In this document: positions 1 through 8,545 of the stretch, piece after piece
How positions within the stretch are numbered: the stretch's first letter is position 1
Layout of the letters: every line of letters begins with the position of its first letter
Source: Rhynchonema sp. JSB1_4
Taxonomy: Eukaryota; Nematoda; Chromadorea; Monhysterida; Xyalidae
NCBI GenBank assembly: GCA_030248065.1
Contig: JASAMV010007519.1
Span: 1 to 25,778 of the forward strand
Reading direction: 5' to 3'
Length of the DNA stretch: 25,778 nt
Made by a program: the position numbers and the translations under genes
The notes under the pieces: generated by a model
The model's input: the letters and a program-made list of their open reading frames with translations, nothing else
Told to the model about the DNA's origin: nothing
Databases searched by the model: none

Positions 1-268
1 TGATGAAGTTAAGGGATTTGTTAGGGAAGATTGTGAATTATCGCTTGCTGATTGACAATAGATTGACAATGCACGGAATACAAGCACCATATCGAACGGA
101 AGAAACATTTTTGCGCGAGTTTCGCGCTTTTGTCGGAAAACAGCTCCGCATGCTCACCGCGAAAAATGTTCCACGCAGTTGACATTAGGAACAAGAGCAC
201 GGTTGTAGTCATTTGTTTGAACAACGGCTAATTTAAATTAATTAATCTAAATCGGCAAAAAATCATTA

Positions 269-342
269 TCAAACAAACGAACGCGCTCTTTCCAATCTGC
301 CCGTCTGTGCGAAATAAGCGCGAAACGGTTCAAATTCAATTT
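269..342 (-). CDS. Possible last coding exon 11 (alternative acceptor exists)
   Basis: With acceptor GATTTTATGGCAG the frame reads EIEFEPFRAYFAQTGRLERA then RSFV and stops at 269. A second in-phase acceptor (GACGGGCAG, exon from 296) would instead read DWKERVRLFDNDFLPI and stop at 247. Both fit phase 1 and I cannot choose. No AATAAA is visible on the minus strand before the window edge, so further exons to the left are possible. Confidence 0.35.
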
Positions 343-3300
343 CTGCCATAAAATCAACGCTTTTACACGAAAACAGAGCAACCAATTTCGCCACCCACAC
401 ACACATACACACACCTTGTCTATGATGTTGTGCCGTGAGCATCGGACTGAGGACGCGGGGCAGACAGAACTCGAATTCGGCCGATGGTCCGGTTTCGCCT
501 GACACAAGCACGCTGTCGTCAAACGATACGTCGAACAGGTGTTCAATGCTCGGTGCTGGTTGCTGCAATTGAGATTTTGTAGAATTGAAACAAAATGTAA
601 AAATGTTTTTTTTGTGCAACGAGTTTTTTTGGTCACCGGTTTCCATGTGTTTTCACACCGCTGGTTATCGTCAGATGTCAACGCAAATCCAATGCACCTA
701 ATGATCACATATGTGACCCCCAGAACAGCTTGGATTGATGTTTATTGTGGTTCTTCAAAATACCACTGTTTGTGAAAAAGTAAAAAAAAATCAGAACTTG
801 GCGCACCTTGCTGATGTTTGGCAAGAGAAACTGTGGCGTTTGTTGTTGTGAAACATCACCGTTCTCCTCATCCCAGCAATCGAGCATTGGTTCGTCCGGC
901 GGTATGCCTAATAAATAGATTTGTGGCAGTTTGGTGGTCAAGATACTCTTTTATTGGCATACCGTAATTGTCGTTGCCAGACGAGTGAATTTAACCAATG
1001 ACCAACCAAGTGTTATGAATTCAGCAAAACATTTTCTTGCCAGATTCCGAGACAATGAATCCGCACACAAAGAGACAAATATAGCGCTCGGCTTCGACCG
1101 AAAAATATTGAGTGCTGCCCACTTTGCTGTCCTATGTTCACAGACAGCCGGTGCGCCAGCACATCATCACTACAAGTACACCACATTGTCGGGTTAGATC
1201 AACCGAAAAAAAAACCTTCAGTCAAGAAGAAAAAAAACATTTCGCATTCCACCAACCGGTCAAGCACGGTTCACAGACTGGCTCGTTATCATCGTTGCGC
1301 TTCCACTCGCGACCTCTCAGTTCGGAACCGCAATCAACACACACGCGCGCCACGCGCACGTTCGGTTGCGAACCCCAGGACCGTTCGAAATGGGTCGGTA
1401 GGGAACCGCTCTGAAGTATGTTGTTGCGAATTTGGATAATTCTTCAAAACGGATTGACCATATTTTGTTTACTGTTTGGCCACAAGCACATTTTAGGGTG
1501 GCATAGTAAAATAAAGCCGGGCATTAATTTATTAAAGCAGGGTTACGCTTAAGCCCTCGTCCCCGCAACGCTATGGCTACTTTGGCAAGGCGCACAGCGA
1601 ACCCGTTGCTCTGCGTACAACCCAGCCGCAGCACTGACCCTCTCCCATGGTCCAAAATTTCCTACACAGATAGTAGTTTGGCCCATCCGGTTTGACCAAC
1701 TGCAAACATCAATCACTGGACACGTAAAGGCAAACTACACCAACGCGACCCCGATTTCGAAGGTGGCGTGTATTCACAACGAATAGAAAGAGAAAATCAT
1801 CGTGCCCCATTCAGTGGTGTAGCTACCCAAGCGGGGCGGCAACCTACTGTACCGCCAAAAATGTGGGGCGGCAACCTACCTACTGTACCGGCCGAGCTAG
1901 GGGGGGAACAAAAATTTTTATGTCCAAATATTGATGAAAATGCACTCTAAAACGCTAATTTCGCGCGTAGCTTGCGATTTTTCGCCTATTTGGAGTGAGA
2001 AATACCGATTTTATACCATTTTGAGCCAAAAATCGCAACTTACTGTGCCAGCCGGCGGGCGGCGACCTACCTACTGTACCAGGATGGAGCGTCAACCTAC
2101 CTACCTACTGTACCTAGGGGGGGGGCTCCCCCATTCCCCCCCAGCTACACCAGTGCCCCATTTTGTATTCTTCAACGTGTAACATTTCCAAAATCAGCAG
2201 CCACGTCTGAATGTCTCACCATTCTGCCAGCTGCGAAATCGAGCTCATGTTGGTGTAGTTTACCTTTACTAATCGAAACAATTACTTTATCAACAGTGGA
2301 TCTGCGGACGGAAAAATGTTCCTCCATCTTCATACAATGCCACCAGGGTTGGAAAAAAAAAATTTTTTTTTTAAACAAGTTTTTTTTTTTTTAAAAAAAA
2401 TTTTTTTTTAAAAAAAAATTTTTTTTTTAAAAAGTCTGAGATTCGGGGAAATTTTACCAAATTTGCCTAAAAAACGCGCAAAATCGCGAAAAAATGCAAC
2501 TTTAATTGGCAAGTCACTTTTGTGACTTGGTTTGCATCACTTATCAAGGGTGTTTACGTCATTTCGGTGCGATCCAACAGTCTGTGCTTGATATGGACCG
2601 CTGATTGCTGCTCTGTGGTATCGGACACAACAGTTTGTGGCCGAATAAGCAAGATTTACTCATAAACCACACAGAATTGAGAATATAAGCTGCAGAAATA
2701 CTTGTCGGGTAGCTGAATCAGTCGTATATGACCGACCTGATGGGGTATGACATCGAAGTACCATGTAGGCACATGCATACTGTGTCCCATGTATTACGGG
2801 AAGGTATAATAACATCATTTGGGGTATCTTAGGTACCAAATACATGCCCCAAAAGTGATTTTGTGAAGAAAATTTTTCGACCCTTGAGAAAAAATGACAA
2901 AAAAATAACCCTCAAAAAGGCCATTTTTGGACGTTTTAGAACATTTTGTTCCCCCGAAAATTTTTAAAAAAAAATTTTTTTTTTGCCCAACCCTGAATGC
3001 CACCATTGCGAAACCTAGTTTGCTAACAAATGTGGGTTATCTGGCGGAATACACAAAACTCTAACAAAATAAAAATATTTTTTTAACAAAAACATACCTT
3101 GATGCTCTTATTGATCGGCGTCTCACTGCATTTCATCAGCACGAATTTCGGGGTGCTCGAAATTTTCTTTCCATTTTCATTCGACGCAACAGGCGGTGGT
3201 CTTGGACTGGCTGCTTGCGGCCGTTCCAGACTATGCGGCAACATCGCGGTGCCCAGACTGATACTCGTGCACCGCGACCGCGGCGTAGCTGTTGGACCAG

Positions 3301-5924
3301 CACCGCGGTGCATGTGAAACACGGGCGTTGCACCGCGGCGTATCGGGTCAACGGGACACGGGGTGCGCGACACCCAGAAACGCGTGAATGGTAGTGCGGA
3401 TTTGGGAGCGGATGGAGGCTGCAGATGGAAATGTTTTTCGCTAAAAACACGCTTGTGAGACGGTTAGAAATGGTCAACTTGTGAAACACAGTTTCACAAA
3501 TTTGAATTTCACGCAAATGCTACCACGATGAACGTAAACACGAAGTGTGTCAGAATAAAAAATGAACAATTTCACAAACTCCCATTACCTTGTCTTGTTT
3601 TTGGCATAAAGTCGCGTATTCTTGAATGACAACTCTGGGCACAATGGGCGCGCTTGATGACAGACTCGGAAGGACGACATTCGATGAAAGTTTCGCCTGA
3701 AACATAATTTCAAATCTTCGATTTATTCCAAGTTTTGCTGAAAATATAGATGTGTGCTGACCAATTTTGGTATATTCACGGCACGACTGTTGTTCTCATC
3801 ACAGTGCTCAATCGCTGTTTCGTTGCTTCCCGTTGAATGACTGCTAAGATCGGCACTGATCGTTTGAGCCAACGGCGTTTTCGACCAAATTGGGTCCGGC
3901 TCCAGCGGTGGGAACGCCTCGTCGTAGCTGAACATAAAGGAAAATGTTTAAATGCAAATAGCGTGAAAATATTCACAAAACATCCAAAGAATATTATCAA
4001 ACTTGGTGATCGAATCGGTCGTGGTCATGTGACTATTTTGAAGTGTATTGGCAATGACATTATATGGGAGGTTGGTCAAAAGCATAGTTTCGCTCGGAGT
4101 TTCTGTTTAAGAATGGCAATGGCAATGACTCTCCCACCGAGACAAGATACGTTTCGAATTGACAAAGATACGTCTTTTTGACGCAGAGATCATGTGATAA
4201 GCTAAAGCTCCGATTCTCGGCAAAGAAATGAGGAGAATACTGTAGATACGTACGTCATTCACATTGAATTTCAACACGCAATCGATCTTCAGCATGAGCA
4301 GCAGCTGGTACTGACTGCGTGTTAGCTTAGTGACTCAGAGTACAACCATGTCACGTGACCGGGTGATCTACAGTATCCCTGCGTTGTGAGTGTGACTACC
4401 GTATGCCAAGGAAAAGCAGCGCGCCGCCATCTTGAACTGTCATGAAAACTGTTAGCAGAAAAGAGGCCCTGCGAACACAAAGATAGACAATCTAACAAAC
4501 TGCTTTCGGTTTCGTACCTTCGTAGATTAAGGTTGCATTTAGTTTCTGATCGTCGCTATCTGCCTGTCCGCTGTCTGGACCACCTTCTCAGCCTTTTCGG
4601 GCCAGTGGCCCATTGGTGGCTCATTTGCCAAAATCTTGTGGCTCATTCAAAGTTTATAGAGGCCCTATGGGCTCCATGAACCGCCATTAGTGGCACAAAA
4701 CCCCGCCCAGGCCAAAAAATCGACCCGACAGCCGACAAGGCAGATCCACTCCGACCCAATTTGGCCACCAAGTACATAGCATCAAGCCAATGAAAGAAAA
4801 AGTCGAAACTCACTTTTGAAACGAAGACTCATCAGGTGACGGGCAGACCCCGCTGTCTATGCTCTCGTTGTTTCGCTCTGAAGTTTAATCGGGAAATTTT
4901 TTTATTTGCTTCCGGAAAAATGAACATCAAACCACAAAAATAATTCACAAAAGTCTAACCAGAAGCCAACGCGCATCCACCCGACTCGATGTATTGTTTG
5001 ATGATCGAACTCACAAATTGATTCAGTTGTTCCTGAAGGAACTAAAATGTTTCACAACCTCGTTAAATGCACGAACGTGTTGGTGGGAGTTTTGATGTTA
5101 CAATACAATCCCGACAAACTGTGCTAAAAGAGTGGCCGTCAAAAATCCCGAAAAAAATCCCAAAACGAAAAATGCTAAAAAATCGAAAAACATTTAAATA
5201 AAAAAACAACCATGGGCGGCTAACCTTGTCAGTCTCGTACGTTGACAAAATCTCGCAGACACTCTCGTGTACCTCATCCTGATTGCACACCTCTTTGCCG
5301 TCTTCGGACAAATCTGCAGCAAACGAAGATCATTCATTTGCAATAAAAAGGATTAGTCTTTATCAAGAATAAATCGACTATTATTAGCTGTCTTGCTTGT
5401 TGGCATTTGTGTTCGTTTACCAAGTTAAGAACTCATTGGACATAAGACTACATTGTATTCAGCACTTAAAATGTGCGGTGGTCGACGACACGCTCTACTG
5501 ATAAAACTAAAAATAAAATAAAGTTAATCGCATCGCTTTTGTTGGCTCATCCGAAAGAAAAAGTCGAAAATGTTCCGTTAAATTCATGAATATAACGCAT
5601 CGTTCGGCTTGACCAATACATCGGTCATCAAAACTCTGGTGCACAAGCAAATACAATTCAGTTGAAACTATTGCACTTTCCAACAATATCATAAAAGTAG
5701 TCCCCAAAACCAAACTCACATAGTTGTTTGCTGAGTGATTTCAGAATACATCTGGCATACAAATGACTGTCGACTCCTTGCAAATGCAGGGACGACTCCA
5801 ACCAGGCCACAAACTGGGACCAGGCGGGCATGTTGGGCGGTTGTTGCTGAGAGTCACTGAATCGATCGACACCTCGGATGGCGAAATTCGTGTTGCTGCT
5901 GCCACGGGGATGGAAGGCACGCAT
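269..5924 (-). CDS. Spliced gene: KIAA0232-like protein with a GATA-type zinc finger (overview of exons 1-11)
   Basis: Eleven minus-strand exons join through GT-AG introns with matching phases and no stop, giving about 515 residues. Seen: a helical block with W, L and GVDxxLYxxxIL at about residues 35-60; a second helix-like block VHESVCEIL near 90; an S/D/E-rich linker ending in YDEAFPPL at about 145-152; a P/S-rich middle; a C-X2-C-X18-C-X2-C finger at about 377-402; then an acidic segment with EPMLDCWDEENGD. Known: metazoan KIAA0232 proteins have a WL...GIDxxIYxxYxL N-terminal block and an EAFPPL motif, and CCDC43 has a similar N-terminal fold. Inferred: this is a divergent KIAA0232-like protein, possibly nuclear because of the finger. 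It is much shorter than the roughly 1,400-residue vertebrate form, which as recalled has no GATA finger, so family membership is tentative. Function unknown. Confidence 0.6.
415..562 (-). CDS. Coding exon 10
   Basis: Acceptor TCTCAATTGCAG and donor GTGTGTGTATG bound 148 bases, phase 0 to phase 1. The product starts QPAPSIEHLFDVSFDDSVLV and ends in FEFCLPRVLSPMLTAQHHRQ. The donor runs into a (GT)n tract at 395-414. Confidence 0.6.
807..907 (-). CDS. Coding exon 9: acidic segment
   Basis: Acceptor CTATTTATTAG and donor GTGCGCC bound 101 bases that enter with two bases and leave in phase 0. The product is IPPDEPMLDCWDEENGDVSQ then QQTPQFLLPNISK. It is acidic and could be a short interaction motif. 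The phase fits either exon 8 donor. Confidence 0.6.
1239..1410 (-). CDS. Coding exon 8: GATA-type zinc finger
   Basis: Acceptor CATACTTCAG opens the exon in phase 0. It encodes SGSLPTHFERSWGSQPNVRV and then a finger with Cys pairs CVDC and CEPC separated by 18 residues (1264-1341) and a Trp (REWKR) at the place of the conserved GATA tryptophan. The canonical GATA spacing is C-X2-C-X17-C-X2-C, so one residue longer. Such fingers bind DNA or act as protein contacts. Two phase-1 donors are possible: GTTTTTTTTC after 1239, keeping GWWNAK, or GTTGGTGG after 1257, dropping it. The preceding intron (1411-3097) carries two MITEs. Confidence 0.6.
1812..2152 (+). mobile_element. MITE A1 (hAT-like, family A) in intron 7
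   Basis: Starts CAGTGGTGTAGCTACCCA and ends AGCTACACCAGT. It is flanked by the direct repeat GTGCCCCATT (1802-1811, 2153-2162), which contains an 8-bp duplication. Inside both ends is the family A unit, CCTACCTACTGTACC preceded by GGGGCGGCAA. The AT-rich core holds a decayed copy of the CG palindrome at 1961-1976. No coding capacity. Confidence 0.85.
2163..2335. other. Intron sequence between two MITEs
   Basis: On the minus strand a strong acceptor (TTTTTCCGTCCGCAG) and a donor (AAAG/GTAAAC) enclose a short open stretch, STVDKVIVSISK. Its phases do not match exon 7 or exon 8 (inclusion gives an early stop). It is either a decayed or rare alternative exon, or chance. Confidence 0.3.
2344..2995. 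mobile_element. MITE M1 (hAT-like, CAGGGTTGG ends) in intron 7
   Basis: Starts CAGGGTTGG and ends CCCAACCCTG, with a perfect 8-bp duplication AATGCCAC at 2336-2343 and 2996-3003. The regions inside both ends are alternating A-runs and T-runs (A8T9 type), each able to fold on itself. The core (about 2440-2880) is unrelated to the other elements and has no ORF of note. It ends about 100 bases from the exon 7 donor. Confidence 0.9.
3098..3451 (-). CDS. Coding exon 7: long Pro/Arg/Ser-rich exon
   Basis: The reading runs from RVFSEKHFHLQPPSAPKSAL through a Pro/Arg-rich middle to STPKFVLMKCSETPINKSIK, 118 codons in phase 0. It ends at a good donor, GTATGTTTTTG. The acceptor used here is CGTCTCACAAG, a less usual CACAAG. 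A TTTTTAG 11 bases further in would be a better-looking site but puts the exon out of phase. A second, overlapping minus-strand frame is also open (3136-3516); it is rejected because it ends without a donor and does not join. Confidence 0.55.
3589..3696 (-). CDS. Coding exon 6
   Basis: Acceptor ATTATGTTTCAG and donor GTAATGGG bound 108 bases (36 codons, phase 0 to 0). The product is Ser/Val/Pro-rich and includes APIVPRVVIQEYATLCQKQD. The EYxxLxxK piece may match an EYFVPLSRK-like segment of KIAA0232; that is a recollection, not an alignment. The preceding intron is 65 bp. Confidence 0.6.
3762..3927 (-). CDS. Coding exon 5: YDEAFPPL motif
   Basis: Acceptor CCTTTATGTTCAG starts a 166-base exon whose first complete codons read YDEAFPPLEPDPIWSKTPLA, followed by an acidic, Ser/Asn-rich stretch. 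The EAFPPL string is the clearest resemblance to KIAA0232 proteins. The donor GTCAGCAC is weak but preserves phase 0 into exon 6. Confidence 0.65.
3928..4813 (-). other. Intron 4 (886 bp), no further exon supported
   Basis: The largest coding intron without a transposon. A donor-like GAAG/GTACG at about 4517 follows an open stretch (PDSGQADSDDQKLNATLIYE), but no pyrimidine-rich acceptor precedes it. The direct join of exons 4 and 5 is already in phase. A short palindrome, GGGCCAGTGGCCC, lies near 4600. Confidence 0.4.
4814..4877 (-). CDS. Coding exon 4
   Basis: Acceptor AAACTTCAG and a strong donor GTGAGTTTCG bound 64 bases that enter with two bases and leave in phase 2. The product is RNNESIDSGVCPSPDESSFQ. 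The split codon completes as Asn on joining to exon 5 and leads straight into YDEAFPPL. That exact phase match is good evidence for the model. The preceding intron is only 82 bp. Confidence 0.7.
4960..5032 (-). CDS. Coding exon 3
   Basis: A T-rich acceptor (TTTTAGTTCCTTCAG) and donor GTTAGAC bound 73 bases, phase 0 to phase 1. The product begins EQLNQFVSSIIKQYIESGG, probably another helix of the N-terminal domain. The preceding intron is 192 bp. Confidence 0.65.
5225..5313 (-). CDS. Coding exon 2
   Basis: Acceptor TTTGCTGCAG and donor GTTAGCC bound 89 bases that enter with two bases and leave in phase 0. The product is acidic, about LSEDGKEVCNQDEVHESVCE then ILSTYETDK. The helical part resembles the second helix of the CCDC43/KIAA0232 N-terminal fold. 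The intron before it is 406 bp. Confidence 0.65.
5720..5924 (-). CDS. Coding exon 1: start and N-terminal helical block
   Basis: The ATG at 5922-5924 opens the frame. A second in-frame ATG at 5829-5831 lies right before the conserved block PAWSQFVAWLESSL and could be the true start. The block continues GVDSHLYARCILKSL, the part resembling KIAA0232 and CCDC43 N-termini. The exon ends in phase 1 before a strong donor, GTGAGTTTGG. The frame is open upstream to about 6108, but that stretch is low-complexity and looks like 5' untranslated sequence. Confidence 0.65.
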
Positions 5925-6500
5925 TATTGTTGGGGGGTAATTATTGGGGTCGGATTTGGTGATCAGAATTGTGATGAGATTGAGACGATGGTTGAGACAA
6001 TTGGCGGCGGGTCCAACAATAATTCCACTATTTATCTTTCTGTTCCGTTTTCCGTGTAACTGTTCAGGGTTTATGTTGAGCGGGATCGGAGAAAGGCGGC
6101 ACCGGACGTATTATTGCATCGTTTGTTTGGTTGAATTATAGGCGATCGATATGAACGAATACAGTTGTCAATTAACAATAAATTCAGAGTTCCAACGTTT
6201 CCGTAATTGTGTGAGTGCGCTTGTGGCGTGGCGTGTGCGTGTGGGTTTTGGTTCCAAATAGTTTGGGGTTGTTGTGGTTGTGGTAAAGCAATAAACGGTC
6301 GATTAAAGTGGCGTATGAAGTGCGCACCAAGCACAGCGTCGCTCGCCGTTCCCGCAAACGGGGCCGCAGCCCCACAAATGGGGGTACGGTTCGGTGACGA
6401 TTTAAGCCCACATGATATTTGGATGCAGCTTGATGGTGATTGAGTGGAAATTGAAAGGCTATTGGAAATAACGATCGATCTCACTGCACATCGGCATCGT
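5925..6500 (-). other. Probable 5' untranslated part of the same transcript
   Basis: A textbook minus-strand acceptor, ATTTTCTTTGCAG (6501 upward), marks the start of an exon that runs into coding exon 1 without another strong donor. It implies a further upstream 5' exon, possibly beyond the transposon nest. A 137-codon minus frame (6071-6484) overlaps here; its Pro/Gln/His-rich product is not recognised and I treat it as chance. Confidence 0.4.
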
Positions 6501-6629
6501 CTGCAAAGAAAATAGATCTAAATTTTACTTCACTTTAAAATTTGAATAATTTGAATTAGTTTTAAAAAGTATTAGCAGCAACCGCAAATTGCTTCAGAGT
6601 AGCGCAAAAAGTCTTAAGAAAAATCTGAC

Positions 6630-6716
6630 CAGTGTAGTTCCTGGGGTGGAGAGGGCGGGTCCCCCCTAATGTGCACTAACCGCCGCGACCAAGGTACACA
6701 AACCGGAGCCCCCTAA
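6630..6716 (+). mobile_element. Solitary left end of a family B MITE (relic)
   Basis: CAGTGTAGTTCCTGG followed by a G-rich tract, TCCCCCC and two TGTACC/TACAC-type units matches the left end of B2 and B3. No right end with the expected flank AATCTGAC is found, so it is a truncated or broken copy. It is the outer left edge of the transposon nest. Confidence 0.6.
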
Positions 6717-6812
6717 ATAGGGATCGGCGTCGGTGTCGGAAAAAAAGTCGGTGTCGGTGTCGGCGGCCAAGTGTCGGGTTTTCTCAGGTGACGGTAGTGT
6801 CGGTGTGCAACA
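6717..6812. repeat. GGTGTC repeat cluster (possible element end)
   Basis: About nine imperfect copies of TCGGTGTCGG-type units, starting TAGGGATCGGCGTCGG. The TAGGGATCGG start is similar in style to hAT ends, but no partner end is seen. Confidence 0.45.
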
Positions 6813-7088
6813 TTTTGACCCCACGATAGTATTAAAAAAGCCACTTTTTACTGAAATTTTCGTTCCCAAATGAAAAAGTTTGCAAAGTTTTTGATTCAAC
6901 AGAGATCTTTGCATCGTTAGTCGTATTCGTTATTCAGTAGTATTTGAGATCAACATAAGAAATACTAAATTTTAGTCGATGCGCGCTAAGAAATGGCCTA
7001 CTGATGCCTGAAAGCGCCGAAATTAAAAAATTGTCGGTTGCAAATGCCAACAAATTCACAGCCGAGTACCGTAAAAACCGAAATACAA
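6813..7088. other. No gene or recognisable repeat
   Basis: AT-rich sequence between two repeat blocks. Only short chance frames are open. It may be the core of the older broken elements on either side. Confidence 0.4.
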
Positions 7089-7294
7089 GGGGGGCTCTAT
7101 TAATTCACTGACCCCATTTTGGGGGGCTCTATTACGGGGGGCTCTATTCCGGGGGGCCTCTGTTAATTCACTGACCCAAACCTGAAAAAATTGTTTCCAG
7201 AAATACCCCAAAAACCACTAAAAATGTACTGTATGGTGGATGTTACTTAGGGGGGCTCTATTCCGGGGGGTGGCTCTATTAATTCACTGACCCC
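7089..7294. repeat. Direct repeats ending GGCTCTATTAATTCACTG
   Basis: GGGGGGCTCTATTAATTCAC followed by TGACCCC occurs in full near 7089, in a variant (CCTCTGTTAATTCACTGACC) near 7157, and again just before 7294, with shorter GGGGGGCTCTATT units between. Read backwards the unit begins CAGTGAATTAATAGAGCC, so it could be the right end of a hAT-like family with its own repeat array. The left end is missing. Confidence 0.5.
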
Positions 7295-7366
7295 CAGTGC
7301 GGTTCCTGGGGGGAGGGGGGACCCCCTAAGGTACACTAATTTCCCCGACCAAGGTACACTAGTAAA

Positions 7367-8107
7367 CAGAGATCGGAAACGGGCCGGCCCGGCCGGGGCC
7401 GGGCCGCGATTTTGGACTTGGTCGACCGGGCCGGGCCGGAGATTTGGGGGGGACCGGGCCGGGCCGGGCCGAGCAGCCCGGCCCGGTATGCCTAAATTCG
7501 AACGAAATTACCACTTTTTGAACCAAAATTTTCAAAATTTTTGCGCTTCGCGCAATAACATTTCCTAGTTCTTGATGTTTTCAGTCGTCGTTTTGAAGAA
7601 AGAAGCAGTGGTGTCGCTACCCACATACCCAGGCCTTTGCAGCAATCAACCCACTGTACCACCAAAAAAGCCTGCCTGCAATCAACCTTACCTACTGTAC
7701 CGACCGGCCGAGCTAGGGGGGGGGTCATCCGGGAACAAAATTTTTATGTATACATATTGATGAGAATGTACTCTTAAACGCTAATTTCGCGCGTCACGCG
7801 CGATTTTTCGCCTGTATGGAGTGAAAAATACCAGCCGGGGCGGCGAAGGCGACTTACGAACTGCATCAGGATGGCGCGTCAATCTATCTACCTACCCCTT
7901 CCCCCCAGCTGCACCAGTGAAAACAAGTATTCTGCAGAAAATTTTCGAATTTTTTTCAGCTTTTTGGACTTTTTCAGTTTTCGGCCCTTGAAAATTGGCT
8001 GACCGGGCCAGGCCGGGCCGACCTCAAGCCAAAACGGGCCGGGCCGGGCCGACCTGCAGTCCTCCACCGGGCCGGGCCGACTTTACCCGGCCCGTTTCCG
8101 ATCTCTG
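7367..8107 (+). mobile_element. MITE D1 (GGGCCGGGCC family) inside B2, holding A2
   Basis: Ends CAGAGATCGGAAACGGGCC and its inverted match GGCCCGTTTCCGATCTCTG. Perfect 8-bp duplication CTAGTAAA at 7359-7366 and 8108-8115. Arrays of GGGCCGGGCC lie inside both ends. Without A2 it is about 420 bp. The core has a short palindrome, TTTGCGCTTCGCGCAA, near 7540. Confidence 0.92.
7606..7919 (+). mobile_element. MITE A2 (family A) inside D1
   Basis: Starts CAGTGGTGTCGCTACCCA and ends AGCTGCACCAGTG. Left units read CAATCAACC then TACTGTACC. The CG palindrome core is at 7787-7803. The flanks GAAAGAAG and AAAACAAG match at only 6 of 8 bases, so this copy is older or was altered at one end. Confidence 0.75.
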
Positions 8108-8545
8108 CTAGTAAACTAATTTCCCCTCCGGGTACACTACTTTACCCAATTTTTGCCTAAAATAGCCATTTTTAGGCCTAAGTGGGCTTTTTTGGGCCTA
8201 AAATGTGTGATTTTTCGGTCAATGTTCTCAAAAGTCGCCAAAATACCCTTTTTATGAAGAATTTTTTCCAAAAGGGGGCAAAAATCGGTCAAATTTTCTA
8301 CCTCAAAAAGTGACTTTTTCCTGATTTTGGGTCTTCCCCCCTTCCCCCCAAGGGAGGTACACTAATTTCCCCTCCGAAAAAGTAGGGAAGTACACTAATT
8401 TCCCCGCCGGACCAGGAACTACACTGGGGGACCCAGTGATGTAGTTGGTCCGAGCAAGAAAGCTAGCTAGCTGGAGGGGTCCGGCACAAGAAAGCTAGCT
8501 AGCTAGCCGGGGACCCCGATTTGGGGGGGGGTATTGGTCCAGAAG

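Larger units (their letters stand above)
7295..8426 (+). mobile_element. MITE B2 (family B) holding D1 and A2
   Basis: Left end CAGTGCGGTTCCTGG and right end CCAGGAACTACACTG. Without D1 it is about 383 bp, close to B3 and B4. Its repeat unit near both ends is GGTACACTAATTTCCCC (near 7331, 8115, 8355 and 8388). The core has repeated GCCTAAAATRGCC/GGCC motifs. The flanks share only GACCCC, because F later inserted at its right boundary, so the duplication is not clean. Confidence 0.75.

Noticed and set aside
21..224. 67-codon minus-strand frame starting MFKQMTTTVLLFL
   Set aside because: No splice signal joins it in phase to exon 10 or 11, and the product is not recognised. More likely 3' flanking sequence, though a further exon cannot be excluded.
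2172..2378. Possible exon between A1 and M1
   Set aside because: Its splice signals look fair, but inclusion breaks the phase between exons 7 and 8 and gives a stop.
3136..3516. 126-codon minus frame overlapping exon 7
   Set aside because: It runs in another frame, needs an out-of-phase acceptor and ends at a stop instead of the clear GTATGT donor.
4517..4600. Donor-like GAAG/GTACG with open sequence before it
   Set aside because: No acceptor with a pyrimidine tract precedes it, and the exon 4 to exon 5 join is already in phase.
5763..6484. Plus- and minus-strand frames of up to 137 codons over the 5' region
   Set aside because: The plus frame mirrors exon 1. The minus frame at 6071-6484 is low-complexity and not linked to the conserved reading frame.
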